64,000 nucleotides of DNA from positions 35,093-99,092 of the forward strand of contig NZ_QUFB01000006.1 of assembly GCF_003478335.1 (NCBI RefSeq). Direction: 5' to 3'. Below the pieces are notes generated by a model. The model worked only from the letters and a program-made list of their open reading frames with translations, was not told the DNA's origin and searched no databases. Both the position numbers and the translations under genes were made by a program. Source of the DNA: Clostridium sp. AM49-4BH (GTDB lineage Bacteria > Bacillota > Clostridia > Lachnospirales > Lachnospiraceae). Positions 1-9,794 of this stretch are shown here, piece by piece (within the stretch, counting starts at the first letter, position 1; each line of letters starts with the position of its first letter).

Positions 1-2696
1 CAGCATCCATAATATTCGCATAGGCAATGACCTTTTGATGACGGTTGCCCGGAAGCGAATCCATCGCACCGGATTTAATAAGATTCTCCACCACATGCTT
101 ATTCACTTCTCCGGAATCCAGTCTCTCCAAGAAATTTTGGAGTGAAGCATAGGCTCCCCCACTTTTTCGCTCCGCAACAATACGCTCGATCACATTCACG
201 CCAATCCCCTTGATCGCGGACATTCCAAAACGAATTCCACCATCCGCAACCGAAAAGTCTGAATAGCCTTCATTAATATCCGGCGAAAGCATCGGGATGC
301 CCAGTTCTTTACAGTTCATTGTATAGTGTATTACCTTAGACGTATTATCACGCACAGATGTCATCAGTGCTGCCATAAACTCTATCGGATAATGACATTT
401 CAAATATGCCGTCTGATAGCTCACAACCGCATACGCTGCCGCATGCGATTTGTTAAAGGCATACTTCGCAAAATCGATCATTTCGTTATATATTTTATTA
501 GCAACTTCCTCGGAAATGCCGTTTGCAATACAACCCTTAACACCCTCGGCTTCATTACCATATACGAAGTTTTGGCGTTCTGCCTCCATGACCTTTTCTT
601 TTTTCTTAGCCATCGCACGGCGTACCAGATCGCTTCGGCCAAAACTATATCCGGCCAGACTGCGCACGATCTGCATTACCTGCTCCTGATACACAATACA
701 GCCATACGTCGGCGCCAAGATCGGCTCAAGCTGCGGGCAGTCATACACAATGCTGTCACGGTTATTTTTGCCCTCTATATATTGTGGAATGAAATCCATC
801 GGCCCCGGACGGTACAACGCATTTCCTGCCAAAATATCTTCCATACACTCTGGTTTAAGCTCCGTCATAAAGCTCTTCATGCCACCGCTTTCCAACTGGA
901 AGACACCGTCCGTCTTACCGGCACTGATCATGTCAAACACTTCTTTGTCATCAAATGGAATGCTAAGAAGCGTATCGTCTTCGATTCCTGCCATTTTAGC
1001 TGCATTTTGTATGACTGTTAGCGTTCGAAGACCCAGGAAGTCCATCTTAAGCAGCCCCAATTCTTCTAATACCGTCATCGTATACTGCGTCGTGATCGTT
1101 CCATCAGACGCCTTGGACAATGGAACATATTCGTCTACCGGCTTTGGACTGATCAGTACACCGGCTGCATGCATCGAGGTATGTCTTGGAAGTCCCTCCA
1201 GCCGCATGGACATATCGATCAAATTCTTAGCTTGTTCATCTGATTCATAAATTTCACGCAATTCCGGATTGACCTGCAATGCCTCTTTGATCGTAACTTT
1301 TGCTCCCTGCTTTGGCATCGGGATCTGCTTGGCGATCACATCCACATAATTATACGGCAGATCCAGCACACGCCCTACATCCCGGATCGCATTTCGTGCT
1401 GCCATCGTACCAAAAGTCACGATCTGCACAACGTGATCTTTGCCATATTTACGCACTACATAATCAATCACTTCCGGTCTTCGCTCATAGCAAAAGTCAA
1501 TATCGATATCAGGCATCGTAACACGTTCCGGATTTAAGAAACGCTCAAACAACAGATCATATTTGATTGGATCGATGCTGGTAATGCCAAGCGAATATGC
1601 TACAATACTTCCTGCTGCACTGCCTCGTCCCGGTCCAACACTGATCCCATTTTCTCGCGCATAGCGAATGAAGTCCCACACGATTAGGAAGTAATCAACA
1701 AAACCCATTGTCCGAATCGTATCCAATTCGTAATCCAGTCTTTCCTGCAGTTGCGTGGTGATCTCTTCATAACGCTTCTTCATGCCATCCTGGCAAAGTT
1801 TTTGCAGATAACTATCCGCTGTAAATCCCTCCGGGACATCATATTTCGGAAGTTTATATTTACCAAACTCAATCTCCACATGGCACCGCTCAGCGATCTT
1901 AGAAGTATTCTCTAACGCCTCCTGTGCATAAGGAAACAGTGCTTTCATCTCGTCTTCGCTCTTAAGATAATACTGTCCTCCCTCATAGCGCATGCGATCT
2001 TCATCCTGTACCTTTTTCTGCGTTTGTATGCATAGCATATATCATGTGGTTCTGCATCTTCTGCCGTGATATAATGCACATCGTTGGTTGCAACCAAAGG
2101 AATCTTTAACTCCTCACTCATACGCAAAAGCCCTTGATTCACGGTTGCCTGATCTGCAATTCCATGATCCTGCAATTCCAGGTAAAATGATCTTTCCCAA
2201 AAATATCATATAGGCGCTCTGCCTCTTTCTTGGCTGTCTCATATTGTCCATACCTAAGTGCCGTGGCAACTGCTCCGGCAAGGCATGCACTAAGCGCGAT
2301 CACACCTTCGTGATACTTTTCAAGCACTTCATAGTCAACACGAGGTTTATAATAAAATCCTTCGGTAAATCCTTTGGATACGATCTTGATCAGATTCGAA
2401 TATCCAACGTTATTCTCTGCCAATAACACTAAATGATTGTAACGGCCTTCTCCCTTCGTTACCTCACGATCAAAACGCGATCCCGGTGCAACATATACCT
2501 CACATCCGATCACAGGATTGATCCCTGCCGCTCTTGCTGCACGATAAAATTCAATAACACCGTACATATTACCATGATCGGTAATGGCAATATTCTTCAT
2601 TCCCAATTCTGCAGCTCGCGCGATCAGCTCTTTGATCTTACAGGAACCGTCCAGCAAAGAATATTCGGTATGCACATGTAAATGCGTAAAACTCAT
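1..2696 (-). CDS. dnaE: DNA polymerase III alpha subunit, 5' part; two single-base frameshifts
   Basis: Catalytic subunit of the replicative/repair C-family DNA polymerase. The N-terminal PHP domain begins HLHVHTEYSLLDGS, and further in are the GPGRGSAAGS segment (about 1620-1640) and the PDIDIDF active-site motif (about 1510-1525). The layout is DnaE type, not PolC, because the PHP domain is at the very N-terminus. About 900 residues lie in the window; the 3' end is outside. The start at 2696 has a GGAGG site. The frame breaks twice: at the A4 run 2184-2187 (expected HFYLELQDHG, one base missing) and at 2039-2042 (expected HDILLCIQTQKK, one base missing). Restoring one base at each gives continuous DnaE sequence, so the breaks are probably sequencing errors in an essential gene. 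Confidence 0.95.
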
Positions 2697-2766
2697 AGTA
2701 AACCTCCATGTTTCCTCAGCCTGCAGCTTCTTTACAGGGCATCCGGAAAACGATATAGAAAATGCA

Positions 2767-2794
2767 AAAAGGCAAAGTTAGCACTTTGCCTTTT
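2767..2794 (-). terminator. Rho-independent terminator after the crh-like gene
   Basis: Stem AAAAGGCAAAGT with a 4-base loop and its complement, followed on the minus strand by a T-rich tract. It separates the murB-rapZ-whiA-crh unit from dnaE, which may be read from its own promoter or by read-through. Confidence 0.75.
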
Positions 2795-2826
2795 GTGTTA
2801 CCCAAATAATATGTTTGGTTTGTCCA

Positions 2827-3087
2827 TTATGCCTGTGCCGCACTAAGGTACTTCTCAATTTCATCCATGGCATTTGTCTCATCATCTCCATCGATCGATA
2901 CTACGACCTCTTCTCCTGCGGAGAGTCCTAAAGACATAAGTCCCATAATGCTCTTAGCATTCACTTTCTTATTTTCACATTCAACATAGATACGACTGTC
3001 ATATTGACTTGCAACCTGAACCAATACTGCAACCGGTCTTGCCTCTAATCCGTTCTTTAATTGGATTTTAATTTTCTTTGTTATCAT
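2827..3087 (-). CDS. crh: Crh-like HPr-family regulatory protein (Glu at position 15)
   Basis: 86-residue HPr fold protein. In true HPr the active-site histidine is His15 in GLHARPA; here residue 15 is Glu (GLEARPV, codon GAG), so phosphotransfer from enzyme I cannot occur at that site. The regulatory Ser46 is kept in KSIMGLMSLG. That combination is the signature of Crh, the Bacillus catabolite-repression cofactor of CcpA, which has Gln15 and Ser46, and the position directly after whiA matches the B. subtilis yvcJ-yvcK-whiA-crh order. The start codon overlaps the whiA stop by 4 bases (ATGA), and its AAAGGAGG site lies inside the whiA 3' end. Likely role: HPrK/P-dependent carbon catabolite control. 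Databases would probably label it simply HPr. Confidence 0.85.
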   Translation of the reverse strand: MITKKIKIQLKNGLEARPVAVLVQVASQYDSRIYVECENKKVNAKSIMGLMSLGLSAGEEVVVSIDGDDETNAMDEIEKYLSAAQA

Positions 3088-4073
3088 GACCTTTCCTCCT
3101 TTGGTTTGAGGCTGATTTCTTGTTCCGCCCGCAAACGCTCTGCAATTTCACTTAACTTTCGTAAACGATGATTTACTCCCGACTTTCCAAGTGGCTTGGA
3201 TAATTTCTGTCCAAGCTCTGCCAATGGCAGATCAGGATATTCCAATCGCAGCTCTGCAATCTCGCGTAGCCCATCGCTTAACCAGCGAACCCCTTTGGCA
3301 GTCTCTATGTACTGTATATCTTCAATCTGTCTCGCAGCTGCAGTTACTGTTTTATGAATGTTAGCCGTTTCACAGTTGACCTGTCGATTTACTGAATTAC
3401 GTACTTCTTTCAAAATACGAACATTCTCAAAATCCATCAATGCCTGATGTGCCTCCATAACATTTAAGGTGTCCACGATCATAGAACCTTCTTTTACATA
3501 TAAGACATGATATTTCTTTCGATCTACAATCTTCGCCTCTATTTGAAAGGAAGCCACGATCTGCTGCAATTGCAAACAAAACGACTCTGATAACACTGCA
3601 ATTTCGAGATGATACGCCTTCTCCGGATTAGTTATTGATCCCGCCGCCATAAACACACCTCGCAAATACGCACGTTTGCAACATGTATTCTGCACTAAGC
3701 GGCTTGGAATCGTCGACAGATCGCCCCATCGATCCTCTGATTCACTCAATAATTTAATCGCTTTTAGGATCTCATATGCCTTGTCCTGCGCCAATACCAG
3801 CAAATGATACACCGGCGTTCTTGTCTGCAAACTATGGTTCCGGATCCTAATCTGCGTTTCCGCCTGAAACGCCATCTTTATTAAGATATAAGATTTTCTT
3901 GCTACTGTCAAGTTTTCCGTATGTACTTCCAAATAAATACTACCGTTCTTGCGATGTCGGATCTTACCACAAAGAGCAAAAAGCGCTGCAAATTCCGCAA
4001 TCTGACAGTGTCTTGCCGGGCTTAACTGCGAAGCAAGTTCCTCTTTCACCTTTCCAGAAAATGACATTTTCAT
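3084..4073 (-). CDS. whiA: WhiA, DNA-binding protein
   Basis: WhiA has a degenerate LAGLIDADG homing-endonuclease-like N-terminal fold and a C-terminal helix-turn-helix; it regulates sporulation in Streptomyces and is linked to cell division and chromosome segregation in Bacillus. The family-typical N-terminus MSFSGKVKEELA is visible, and the C-terminal part carries the SKPLGKSGVNHRLRKL helix-turn-helix signature. I chose the ATG at 4073 (MKMSFSGK) because an AGAAAGGA site lies upstream; the ATG at 4067 is the alternative. A GTG at 4106 that overlaps the rapZ stop extends the frame but looks untranslated. The gene overlaps crh by 4 bases. Confidence 0.93.
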   Translation of the reverse strand: MKMSFSGKVKEELASQLSPARHCQIAEFAALFALCGKIRHRKNGSIYLEVHTENLTVARKSYILIKMAFQAETQIRIRNHSLQTRTPVYHLLVLAQDKAYEILKAIKLLSESEDRWGDLSTIPSRLVQNTCCKRAYLRGVFMAAGSITNPEKAYHLEIAVLSESFCLQLQQIVASFQIEAKIVDRKKYHVLYVKEGSMIVDTLNVMEAHQALMDFENVRILKEVRNSVNRQVNCETANIHKTVTAAARQIEDIQYIETAKGVRWLSDGLREIAELRLEYPDLPLAELGQKLSKPLGKSGVNHRLRKLSEIAERLRAEQEISLKPKEERS

Positions 4074-4102
4074 AGCAATCTTACATTCCTTTCTAAGCCC
4101 GC

Positions 4103-4966
4103 TCACTTGGCGTCCCGTTCAATATCGCGATGTTCCATCTTGACCGTATATGGCAAAGATTTCATCTGTGATTCCAGGGCACGCACCATCGAAACAGACC
4201 GGTGCTTTCCTCCGGTACATCCAATACTGATCACAATCTGATTCTTTCCCTCGGCAATATAATTCGGTATAAGAAACTTCACCATTTCAAATAGCTGGCG
4301 TTGAAATTCTTTTGCCTGCGGCGCAGCCATCACGTAATCATACACCGCCGGATCATTTCCTGTCAGCGGTTTGAGCGTTGGAATATAATATGGATTTGGC
4401 AGAAAACGTACATCAAACACGAGATCGGAATCTTCCGGTATACCATATTTGAATCCAAAGGACAACAGTGTCACAAAGAAATTCTCATACTCTTCTTCTC
4501 CCAGAAAAATACGATCCACCTCATGCTTTAACTCACGTACCAGCATATGACTGGTATCTAAAATATAATCCGCACGCTTTTTGATATGGGCAAGCTCTAC
4601 TCGCTCTGCCGCAATCGCCTTATCGACACGCCCCTGCAATGCTAACGGATGATTACGTCTCGTCTCCTTATAGCGTTTTACAAGCACACTGTCATCTGCC
4701 TCCAGAAACAGCACCTCATAAGGATATCCTTCCTGCTTCATCTTGTCCAAGATGTTATCAAGATCAGACAATCCCTGCAAATTACGCACGTCGATGCCAA
4801 GACCCATCTTGTCGACAGTCTCCTGCTCGTCCACCATTAACTTTGTCATCTTCGGAATAAAATGCACCGGCAAATTATCCACGCAAAAATATCCGAGATC
4901 TTCGAGCATCTTTAAAACAGAACTCTTTCCTGCACCCGACATTCCGGTAACGATCACAAATCTCAT
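4103..4966 (-). CDS. rapZ: RapZ/YvcJ family nucleotide-binding protein
   Basis: P-loop protein of the RapZ family (RNase adapter in enterobacteria; YvcJ, a nucleotide-hydrolysing protein, in Bacillus). The Walker A motif GMSGAGKS is near the N-terminus and the conserved family C-terminal segment IGCTGGKHRSV is present. The start at 4966 (MRFVIVTG) has a GAGGG site 6 bases upstream; the TTG at 5002 and ATG at 4978 are poorer candidates. It sits immediately before whiA. No yvcK homologue lies between them, unlike the order in Bacillus. Confidence 0.93.
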   Translation of the reverse strand: MRFVIVTGMSGAGKSSVLKMLEDLGYFCVDNLPVHFIPKMTKLMVDEQETVDKMGLGIDVRNLQGLSDLDNILDKMKQEGYPYEVLFLEADDSVLVKRYKETRRNHPLALQGRVDKAIAAERVELAHIKKRADYILDTSHMLVRELKHEVDRIFLGEEEYENFFVTLLSFGFKYGIPEDSDLVFDVRFLPNPYYIPTLKPLTGNDPAVYDYVMAAPQAKEFQRQLFEMVKFLIPNYIAEGKNQIVISIGCTGGKHRSVSMVRALESQMKSLPYTVKMEHRDIERDAK

Positions 4967-5059
4967 ATTCGCCCTCATTTCTACATAATCGTCCAACAAC
5001 AATGCCGCCGTTTTATGACGAACTATGCCGTTTCTCTGTTAATTCCTGCATATCACTGG

Positions 5060-5160
5060 CCACTTCAGCATATTGCTAAGCCGTTCCAGTATATTACTGA
5101 CCACTTCAGCATATTGCTAAGCCGTTCCAGTATATTACTGACCACTTCAGCGTATTACTG
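5060..5160. repeat. 41-bp tandem repeat, about 2.5 copies, between rapZ and murB
   Basis: Two consecutive identical 41-base units (5060-5100 and 5101-5141, each starting CCACTTCAGCATATTGCTAA) are followed by a diverged partial copy that runs into the murB stop region. A partial copy (5051-5059) also precedes them. The repeat fills most of the rapZ-murB gap. Confidence 0.9.
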
Positions 5161-6168
5161 TTCCGGAAGTCTCTTAACTTCCGTCTCAAGGGTGACACCA
5201 AACTGCTCCTTAACAGTCTGCTGCACATGCCTGATCACTGCATCTGCCTGTGCGCAGGTTCCCTGTCCTACATTGACCACGAAGCCACAGTGTTTCTCCG
5301 ACACCATGATATCACCAACCCGATATCCTTTCAATCCGGCGTCCTCGATCAATTTACCGGCAAAGTATCCTTCCGGCCGCTTAAAAGTACTGCCTGCACT
5401 TCCATATTCTAACGGCTGCTTTTCACGGCGTTTCGCATTTAATTCCTGCATCTGCGCCTTGATCTGCGCCCTGTCTCCCTGTTCAAAAGCAAATAACGCT
5501 GACACAACGATAAGCCCCTGTTCCTGCACAATACTGTGTCGATAAGACAAATGTAGTTCTTCCGCTGAAAACAAATGGATCTTACCTGTTCGATCGATCA
5601 TTTTAGCAGCTACGATCACGTCCTTGATCTCGCCACCATATGCACCTGCATTCATCGTCACTGCGCCGCCGAGCGTTCCCGGAATACCTCCGGCAAATTC
5701 GAATCCTGCAAGTCCTTGATCTGCAATCCGGGCTGCAAGTGTTGAAAGCATCACTCCCGCACCGGCACTCACATAGGCCTTAGCAGTTGATATGCACTGC
5801 TTAACCCCATATTCCTCCAGCAATGCCGCTTTCTCTGTTTCACTGGCATCTGCCGGAAAAATTCGGATCTGATGCAGTTCACCGACCTGCTCTGCTTCCT
5901 TATTCATACGATGCAGCGACAAGATCACACCGTCGTATCCTTCGTCCGCAACTAACAGATTACTTCCATTCCCTAATATATACCATTGCATCTGCACCTC
6001 TTCCAAATATTTAATGCACGCAGCCAACTGCTCCGCAGAGTCCGGTTCTACAAACCATTTTGCCGGCCCCCCGATTCGGAAAGTAGTATGCTTGGCAAGC
6101 GGTTCCTCCTCGCGAACCCGATCCTTGCCGACAATTTGTTCCAATCTATCTATTTCAAATATATGCAT
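5155..6168 (-). CDS. murB: UDP-N-acetylenolpyruvoylglucosamine reductase MurB
   Basis: FAD enzyme that reduces the enolpyruvyl group of UDP-GlcNAc-enolpyruvate to UDP-MurNAc in peptidoglycan synthesis. The FAD-binding motif ILGNGSNLLVADEG and glycine-rich FAGGIPGTLGGAV are present. The C-terminal domain has the AGSTFKRP motif with the catalytic serine and the SEKHCGFVVN segment, which places it with the shorter type II MurBs of Firmicutes. I chose the ATG at 6168 (MHIFEIDRL), preceded by AAAGGAT; an upstream in-frame start at 6243 has no good site. First protein gene of the murB-rapZ-whiA-crh group in this window. Confidence 0.95.
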   Translation of the reverse strand: MHIFEIDRLEQIVGKDRVREEEPLAKHTTFRIGGPAKWFVEPDSAEQLAACIKYLEEVQMQWYILGNGSNLLVADEGYDGVILSLHRMNKEAEQVGELHQIRIFPADASETEKAALLEEYGVKQCISTAKAYVSAGAGVMLSTLAARIADQGLAGFEFAGGIPGTLGGAVTMNAGAYGGEIKDVIVAAKMIDRTGKIHLFSAEELHLSYRHSIVQEQGLIVVSALFAFEQGDRAQIKAQMQELNAKRREKQPLEYGSAGSTFKRPEGYFAGKLIEDAGLKGYRVGDIMVSEKHCGFVVNVGQGTCAQADAVIRHVQQTVKEQFGVTLETEVKRLPEQ

Positions 6169-6255
6169 TATAACGTTACGATCCTTTCTTATTAGTGTTC
6201 CAAACAATTCCTTATTGTAACAAAAAAGGCCTTGATTAATCAAGACCTTTGTAAG

Positions 6256-6329
<74 letters not shown>

Positions 6330-6370
6330 ATTTCTTATGTTTTGTACGTCATCTGTACCGTACTTGATAT

Positions 6371-6399
6371 ACTATACACTAGTATTTTCAAAAATGCAA
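6371..6399 (-). promoter_or_regulatory. Sigma-A type promoter for tRNA-Arg
   Basis: TTGCAT (6399-6394) and TATAGT (6376-6371) separated by 17 bases, about 42 bases upstream of the tRNA. Confidence 0.65.
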
Positions 6400-6530
6400 G
6401 CATTTTTTTCAATTTTTTTAATTTTTTTTATTCTTTGACATAATAAACGATATGATATGACAGAACTGTTAAAGGGAAGGGAGGCTTAAAAGGATGAAAA
6501 AAGGCAAAACGAGCATTTTCCTATACCCTG

Positions 6531-6570
6531 AAAAAACTGCGTGACACTCTTATTTCAAAGTGCCACGCAG
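6531..6570 (-). terminator. Rho-independent terminator after fucO
   Basis: Stem CTGCGTGGCACT with its near-complement AGTGTCACGCAG around a 10-base loop, followed by a T6 run on the minus strand. It lies 30 bases after the fucO stop. Confidence 0.85.
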
Positions 6571-6601
6571 CCCATTATTTTAGATTGAAACTATGATCTG
6601 A

Positions 6602-7750
6602 TTACAGTAAGCTCTCATACAGCTTCGTAATGTCCTCAACACTTGTCTCCTTTGGATTGCCCGGACGGCAAGCATCATCATATGCAGACTGTGCTAAGAA
6701 TGGAATATCTTCTTTCTTAACAATATCCTTGAGATCTGTAGGGATTCCAACATCTTTGGAAAGCTGTTTTACAGCATCAACGGCTGCTTTACGATACTCT
6801 TCCTGAGACATATTCTCTGTACCTTCAACACCCATTGCCTTTGCAATATCACGATATTTCTCACCTGTTGCCTCTGCGTTATACTCCATAACAGTAGGAA
6901 GAATGATCGCATTTGCGATTCCATGTGGTGTATCATACAATGCGCCAAGTGGATGTGCCATAGAATGAACAATTCCAAGACCTACGTTGGAGAAGCCCAT
7001 TCCTGCAACGTACTGACCAAGAGCCATTCCCTCACGTCCTTCCGGCGTATTGTCTACTGCTCCACGAAGAGAACGTGCAATGATCTCAATTGCTTTGAGA
7101 TGGAACATGTCGGACAATTCCCATGCTCCTGCCGTAATGTAACCCTCAATCGCATGTGTTAAAGCATCCATACCGGTTGCTGCAGTAAGCCCCTTAGGCA
7201 TAGAAGACATCATCTCGGAATCGATAAATGCCACAACAGGAATGTCATGCGGATCTACACAAACCATCTTGCGATTCTTAGCTGCATCTGTAATAACGTA
7301 ATTGATCGTAACCTCTGCAGCAGTTCCTGCTGTCGTAGGTACTGCAAAGATCGGTACGCTCTTATTCTTGGTATCTACAGCGCCCTCTAAGCTGACAACA
7401 TCCTCATGCTCAGGATTGTTGATAATGATACCGATTGCTTTCGCAGTATCCATAGAAGAACCGCCGCCAATAGCGATCAGATAATCTGTTCCTGCATCCT
7501 TAAATGCCTGTACACCTGTCTGAACATTTTCAATCGTTGGATTTGGTTTAATATTTGAATACAGCTCATATGCCATACCATTTTTCTCAAGTACATCCAA
7601 CACTTTCTGTGTTACACCAAACTTTACCAAATCCGGATCCGAACATACAAACGCTTTCTTAAAACCACGAATTTTAGTTTCTGTTGCAATCTCTGCAATA
7701 GCTCCTGCCCCATGATACGATGTCTCATTTAATACAAATCTGTTTGCCAT
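6602..7750 (-). CDS. fucO: Lactaldehyde reductase / iron-containing alcohol dehydrogenase
   Basis: 382-residue group III (iron-dependent) alcohol dehydrogenase, the same length as E. coli FucO, and with the FucO-type N-terminus MANRFVLNETSYHG. The NAD-binding loop GGGSSMDTAKAIG and the metal ligands in MDALTHAIEGY and HSMAHPLGALYDTPHG are present. FucO reduces L-lactaldehyde to 1,2-propanediol during fucose or rhamnose breakdown. No fucose or rhamnose genes are adjacent, so the natural substrate is uncertain. The start at 7750 follows AGGAGG by 9 bases; a longer frame to 7801 is not supported. Single-gene unit with its own promoter and terminator. Confidence 0.88.
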   Translation of the reverse strand: MANRFVLNETSYHGAGAIAEIATETKIRGFKKAFVCSDPDLVKFGVTQKVLDVLEKNGMAYELYSNIKPNPTIENVQTGVQAFKDAGTDYLIAIGGGSSMDTAKAIGIIINNPEHEDVVSLEGAVDTKNKSVPIFAVPTTAGTAAEVTINYVITDAAKNRKMVCVDPHDIPVVAFIDSEMMSSMPKGLTAATGMDALTHAIEGYITAGAWELSDMFHLKAIEIIARSLRGAVDNTPEGREGMALGQYVAGMGFSNVGLGIVHSMAHPLGALYDTPHGIANAIILPTVMEYNAEATGEKYRDIAKAMGVEGTENMSQEEYRKAAVDAVKQLSKDVGIPTDLKDIVKKEDIPFLAQSAYDDACRPGNPKETSVEDITKLYESLL

Positions 7751-7833
7751 ACTAGAATCCTCCTGTAAAATAATAAAAGTAATTTTGTTGAAATTGCACA
7801 AATTTCTGTGTATTTCCCAAAGTTTTTAGTATA

Positions 7834-7877
7834 ATTATACGAAATTTTCTCATAAAAAGCAAGATTCACTTTGTGAA
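7834..7877 (-). promoter_or_regulatory. fucO promoter with adjacent 13-bp palindrome
   Basis: TTGCTT (7862-7857), a 17-base spacer and TATAAT (7839-7834). Immediately upstream of the -35 box lies the perfect palindrome TTCACTTTGTGAA (7865-7877), a possible operator. The regulator is unknown. Confidence 0.6.
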
Positions 7878-7898
7878 AACTTTATAAACTACACGTCG

Positions 7899-9782
7899 TT
7901 ATTTCACTCGCAATTCATTGCGCAGCTTGCGAATCTTTCCCTGGAACTGCAAATACATATCATATTCTCCAGGTTCCAGTCCATCCACCTGCACAGCAAA
8001 GATTTCTTTACGTCTGCCCATACGCAGTTGCGAATAATCTTGTACATATGTCTTATGCTCACCCTTAAAATACAGCTTTTCAACTGCACCAGGCAGCATC
8101 GAATACTGCAAAAGATTCTCGCACAAATGCACGTTACCGAAGAAGGTACCACGAATACGCTGATCCGTTTTTTTCGGCATTGTTCCATGAAATTCTTCCG
8201 GTGTTGGGAGCTTACCAAACTCTGTCTGATCATGCAGCCCCATCCCCACACAAAAGGAAGGAATGTCCGGATGAAACTCCCAAGCCCACAAAAAGTTTTT
8301 AGTCAACTTAAACGTCTTCTCAACTTCGCCGTTTTCGCCATTGACCAACTGGATCTGGGAATGAAGTTCTGTCGTACGGTCTTGCGTGATACCTGTCAAA
8401 TGGAAATACTTGTTGTATTCTTTTGTATAAAGGGCACTACCAAACTGCATCGTTTTCAAACAGTCTTTCTTGCTCTCCTGTACATATGTGCCGGCAGCCT
8501 CATCGATCGACACACGAAGCACCGCAGAATGTTGTGCATCATTGTAACCGCCATCTACCGCCCCTTTAGTACCTGTGCTATAGATCAACAATTCGTGCTC
8601 ATCCATCCAAACAGCCTTATCCGGTCTTCCCATTTCGATATCAGCACCCTCTGTCTTCAAAGCGATGGCTTCCAACTCTGTATCCTGCCAGATTGATTTT
8701 GGTGCCAGCACCCAATCCAATTTGCCACTCTCCAGATCAAGCTGTGCGATCGTGTGTATACGCTTTAATGTCAACAAAAGCTTTCCGTCGCGGTACTCCA
8801 TCGCTGAAAAAAGCAGCCATTCCTTACCGGTGTGGTATTTTTCTCCCAGCAAGTCAATCAGCTTAATGCGGCGTACGATCTCACCGGTATTCATATCCAT
8901 CGTAAGAATACAGTCATTATAATGCTCTCCATCGGACGAGGTCACAAGATACAACGAACTATCGTGCTGTGCTAATGCAGTACCGATCGGTTCATTCAAA
9001 ATATATGTGCGATACACTCTGCCCATATAATCCATTTCATGATAACGGCACGGCTGGATCTTGCCCATGCTGTTTACAATGTTAGCTGTTCGATCTGCCA
9101 GCAGAACATGACCATTCGGCATCGGTATCATACCCATCTTATAGGTACGAAGCTGCATTGAATATCGGATCGCACCATCTGCATCAAAGACCAATGGACT
9201 AAAAGCGGCACCGTTGACTGCCAGCAGCGGCATTGCTGCAGATTTATCTCCCTCTACTTCCATCACAAGATCCTTTTGGTTTTCAGGCACTTCTGAAACA
9301 AAAATACGGATCACTCGATGCTTTACAACTTTTCCTTCTCGATCGATCAGAGACAGATCTACCGTATTGCTACGTTCGAAATACAACCCCAAGATTGCCA
9401 CACGATGTCTTGTTGTATAGCTGGATTCACCAACAAAATCATTGCCATTATCTCCGAACACACGATAGCGCACCTTGTACTCCTTGGAAGAGTTGAACAG
9501 GATAAGGGCTGTCTGTTTAGCCACTCCATATGGATTTGGAATAACCAGCACGTGAGAAAATGTGTACAAATGTCTGTCCAAGATCCGCTCAAAAGCGTAA
9601 TCGCGCAGCTGTGCCAAAAACGCCCGCTTTGGCTCTTTTCGGTACGGCGTCATAACCTTACGGTTGTCATACTGCGCCAACTCACGCTCATACATGCGAT
9701 CCATTTTGTTGAGATCACTTTCACTCAATGTGACCTTTGTTCCTTTTCTTACTTCAACAAATAATTTTTCACGTAAGTTCAT
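7899..9782 (-). CDS. Arylsulfotransferase (ASST)-like protein without signal peptide
   Basis: 627 residues. The part from about 70 to 165 reads as the Ig-like N-terminal domain of arylsulfate sulfotransferases (NPYGVAKQTALILF, VAILGLYFERSNTVDLSL). The rest is a beta-propeller-like region with repeated LLADRTANIV, LYLVTSSDGEHYNDCI and WAWEFHPD segments, consistent with the ASST family, which moves sulfate between phenolic compounds. Known members are exported, but this protein begins MNLREKLFVEV with no signal peptide or membrane segment, so it may act in the cytoplasm or have another role. The start at 9782 has a GAGGAG site. It lies 12 bases after tex, so the two are probably co-transcribed. 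Confidence 0.65.
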   Translation of the reverse strand: MNLREKLFVEVRKGTKVTLSESDLNKMDRMYERELAQYDNRKVMTPYRKEPKRAFLAQLRDYAFERILDRHLYTFSHVLVIPNPYGVAKQTALILFNSSKEYKVRYRVFGDNGNDFVGESSYTTRHRVAILGLYFERSNTVDLSLIDREGKVVKHRVIRIFVSEVPENQKDLVMEVEGDKSAAMPLLAVNGAAFSPLVFDADGAIRYSMQLRTYKMGMIPMPNGHVLLADRTANIVNSMGKIQPCRYHEMDYMGRVYRTYILNEPIGTALAQHDSSLYLVTSSDGEHYNDCILTMDMNTGEIVRRIKLIDLLGEKYHTGKEWLLFSAMEYRDGKLLLTLKRIHTIAQLDLESGKLDWVLAPKSIWQDTELEAIALKTEGADIEMGRPDKAVWMDEHELLIYSTGTKGAVDGGYNDAQHSAVLRVSIDEAAGTYVQESKKDCLKTMQFGSALYTKEYNKYFHLTGITQDRTTELHSQIQLVNGENGEVEKTFKLTKNFLWAWEFHPDIPSFCVGMGLHDQTEFGKLPTPEEFHGTMPKKTDQRIRGTFFGNVHLCENLLQYSMLPGAVEKLYFKGEHKTYVQDYSQLRMGRRKEIFAVQVDGLEPGEYDMYLQFQGKIRKLRNELRVK

Positions 9783-9794
9783 ATGCTCTCCTCT

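Noticed and set aside
6494..6544. Sixteen-codon plus-strand frame with GGAGG upstream near the fucO terminator
   Set aside because: It runs into the terminator stem and has no gene downstream on that strand to regulate, so it is most likely chance.
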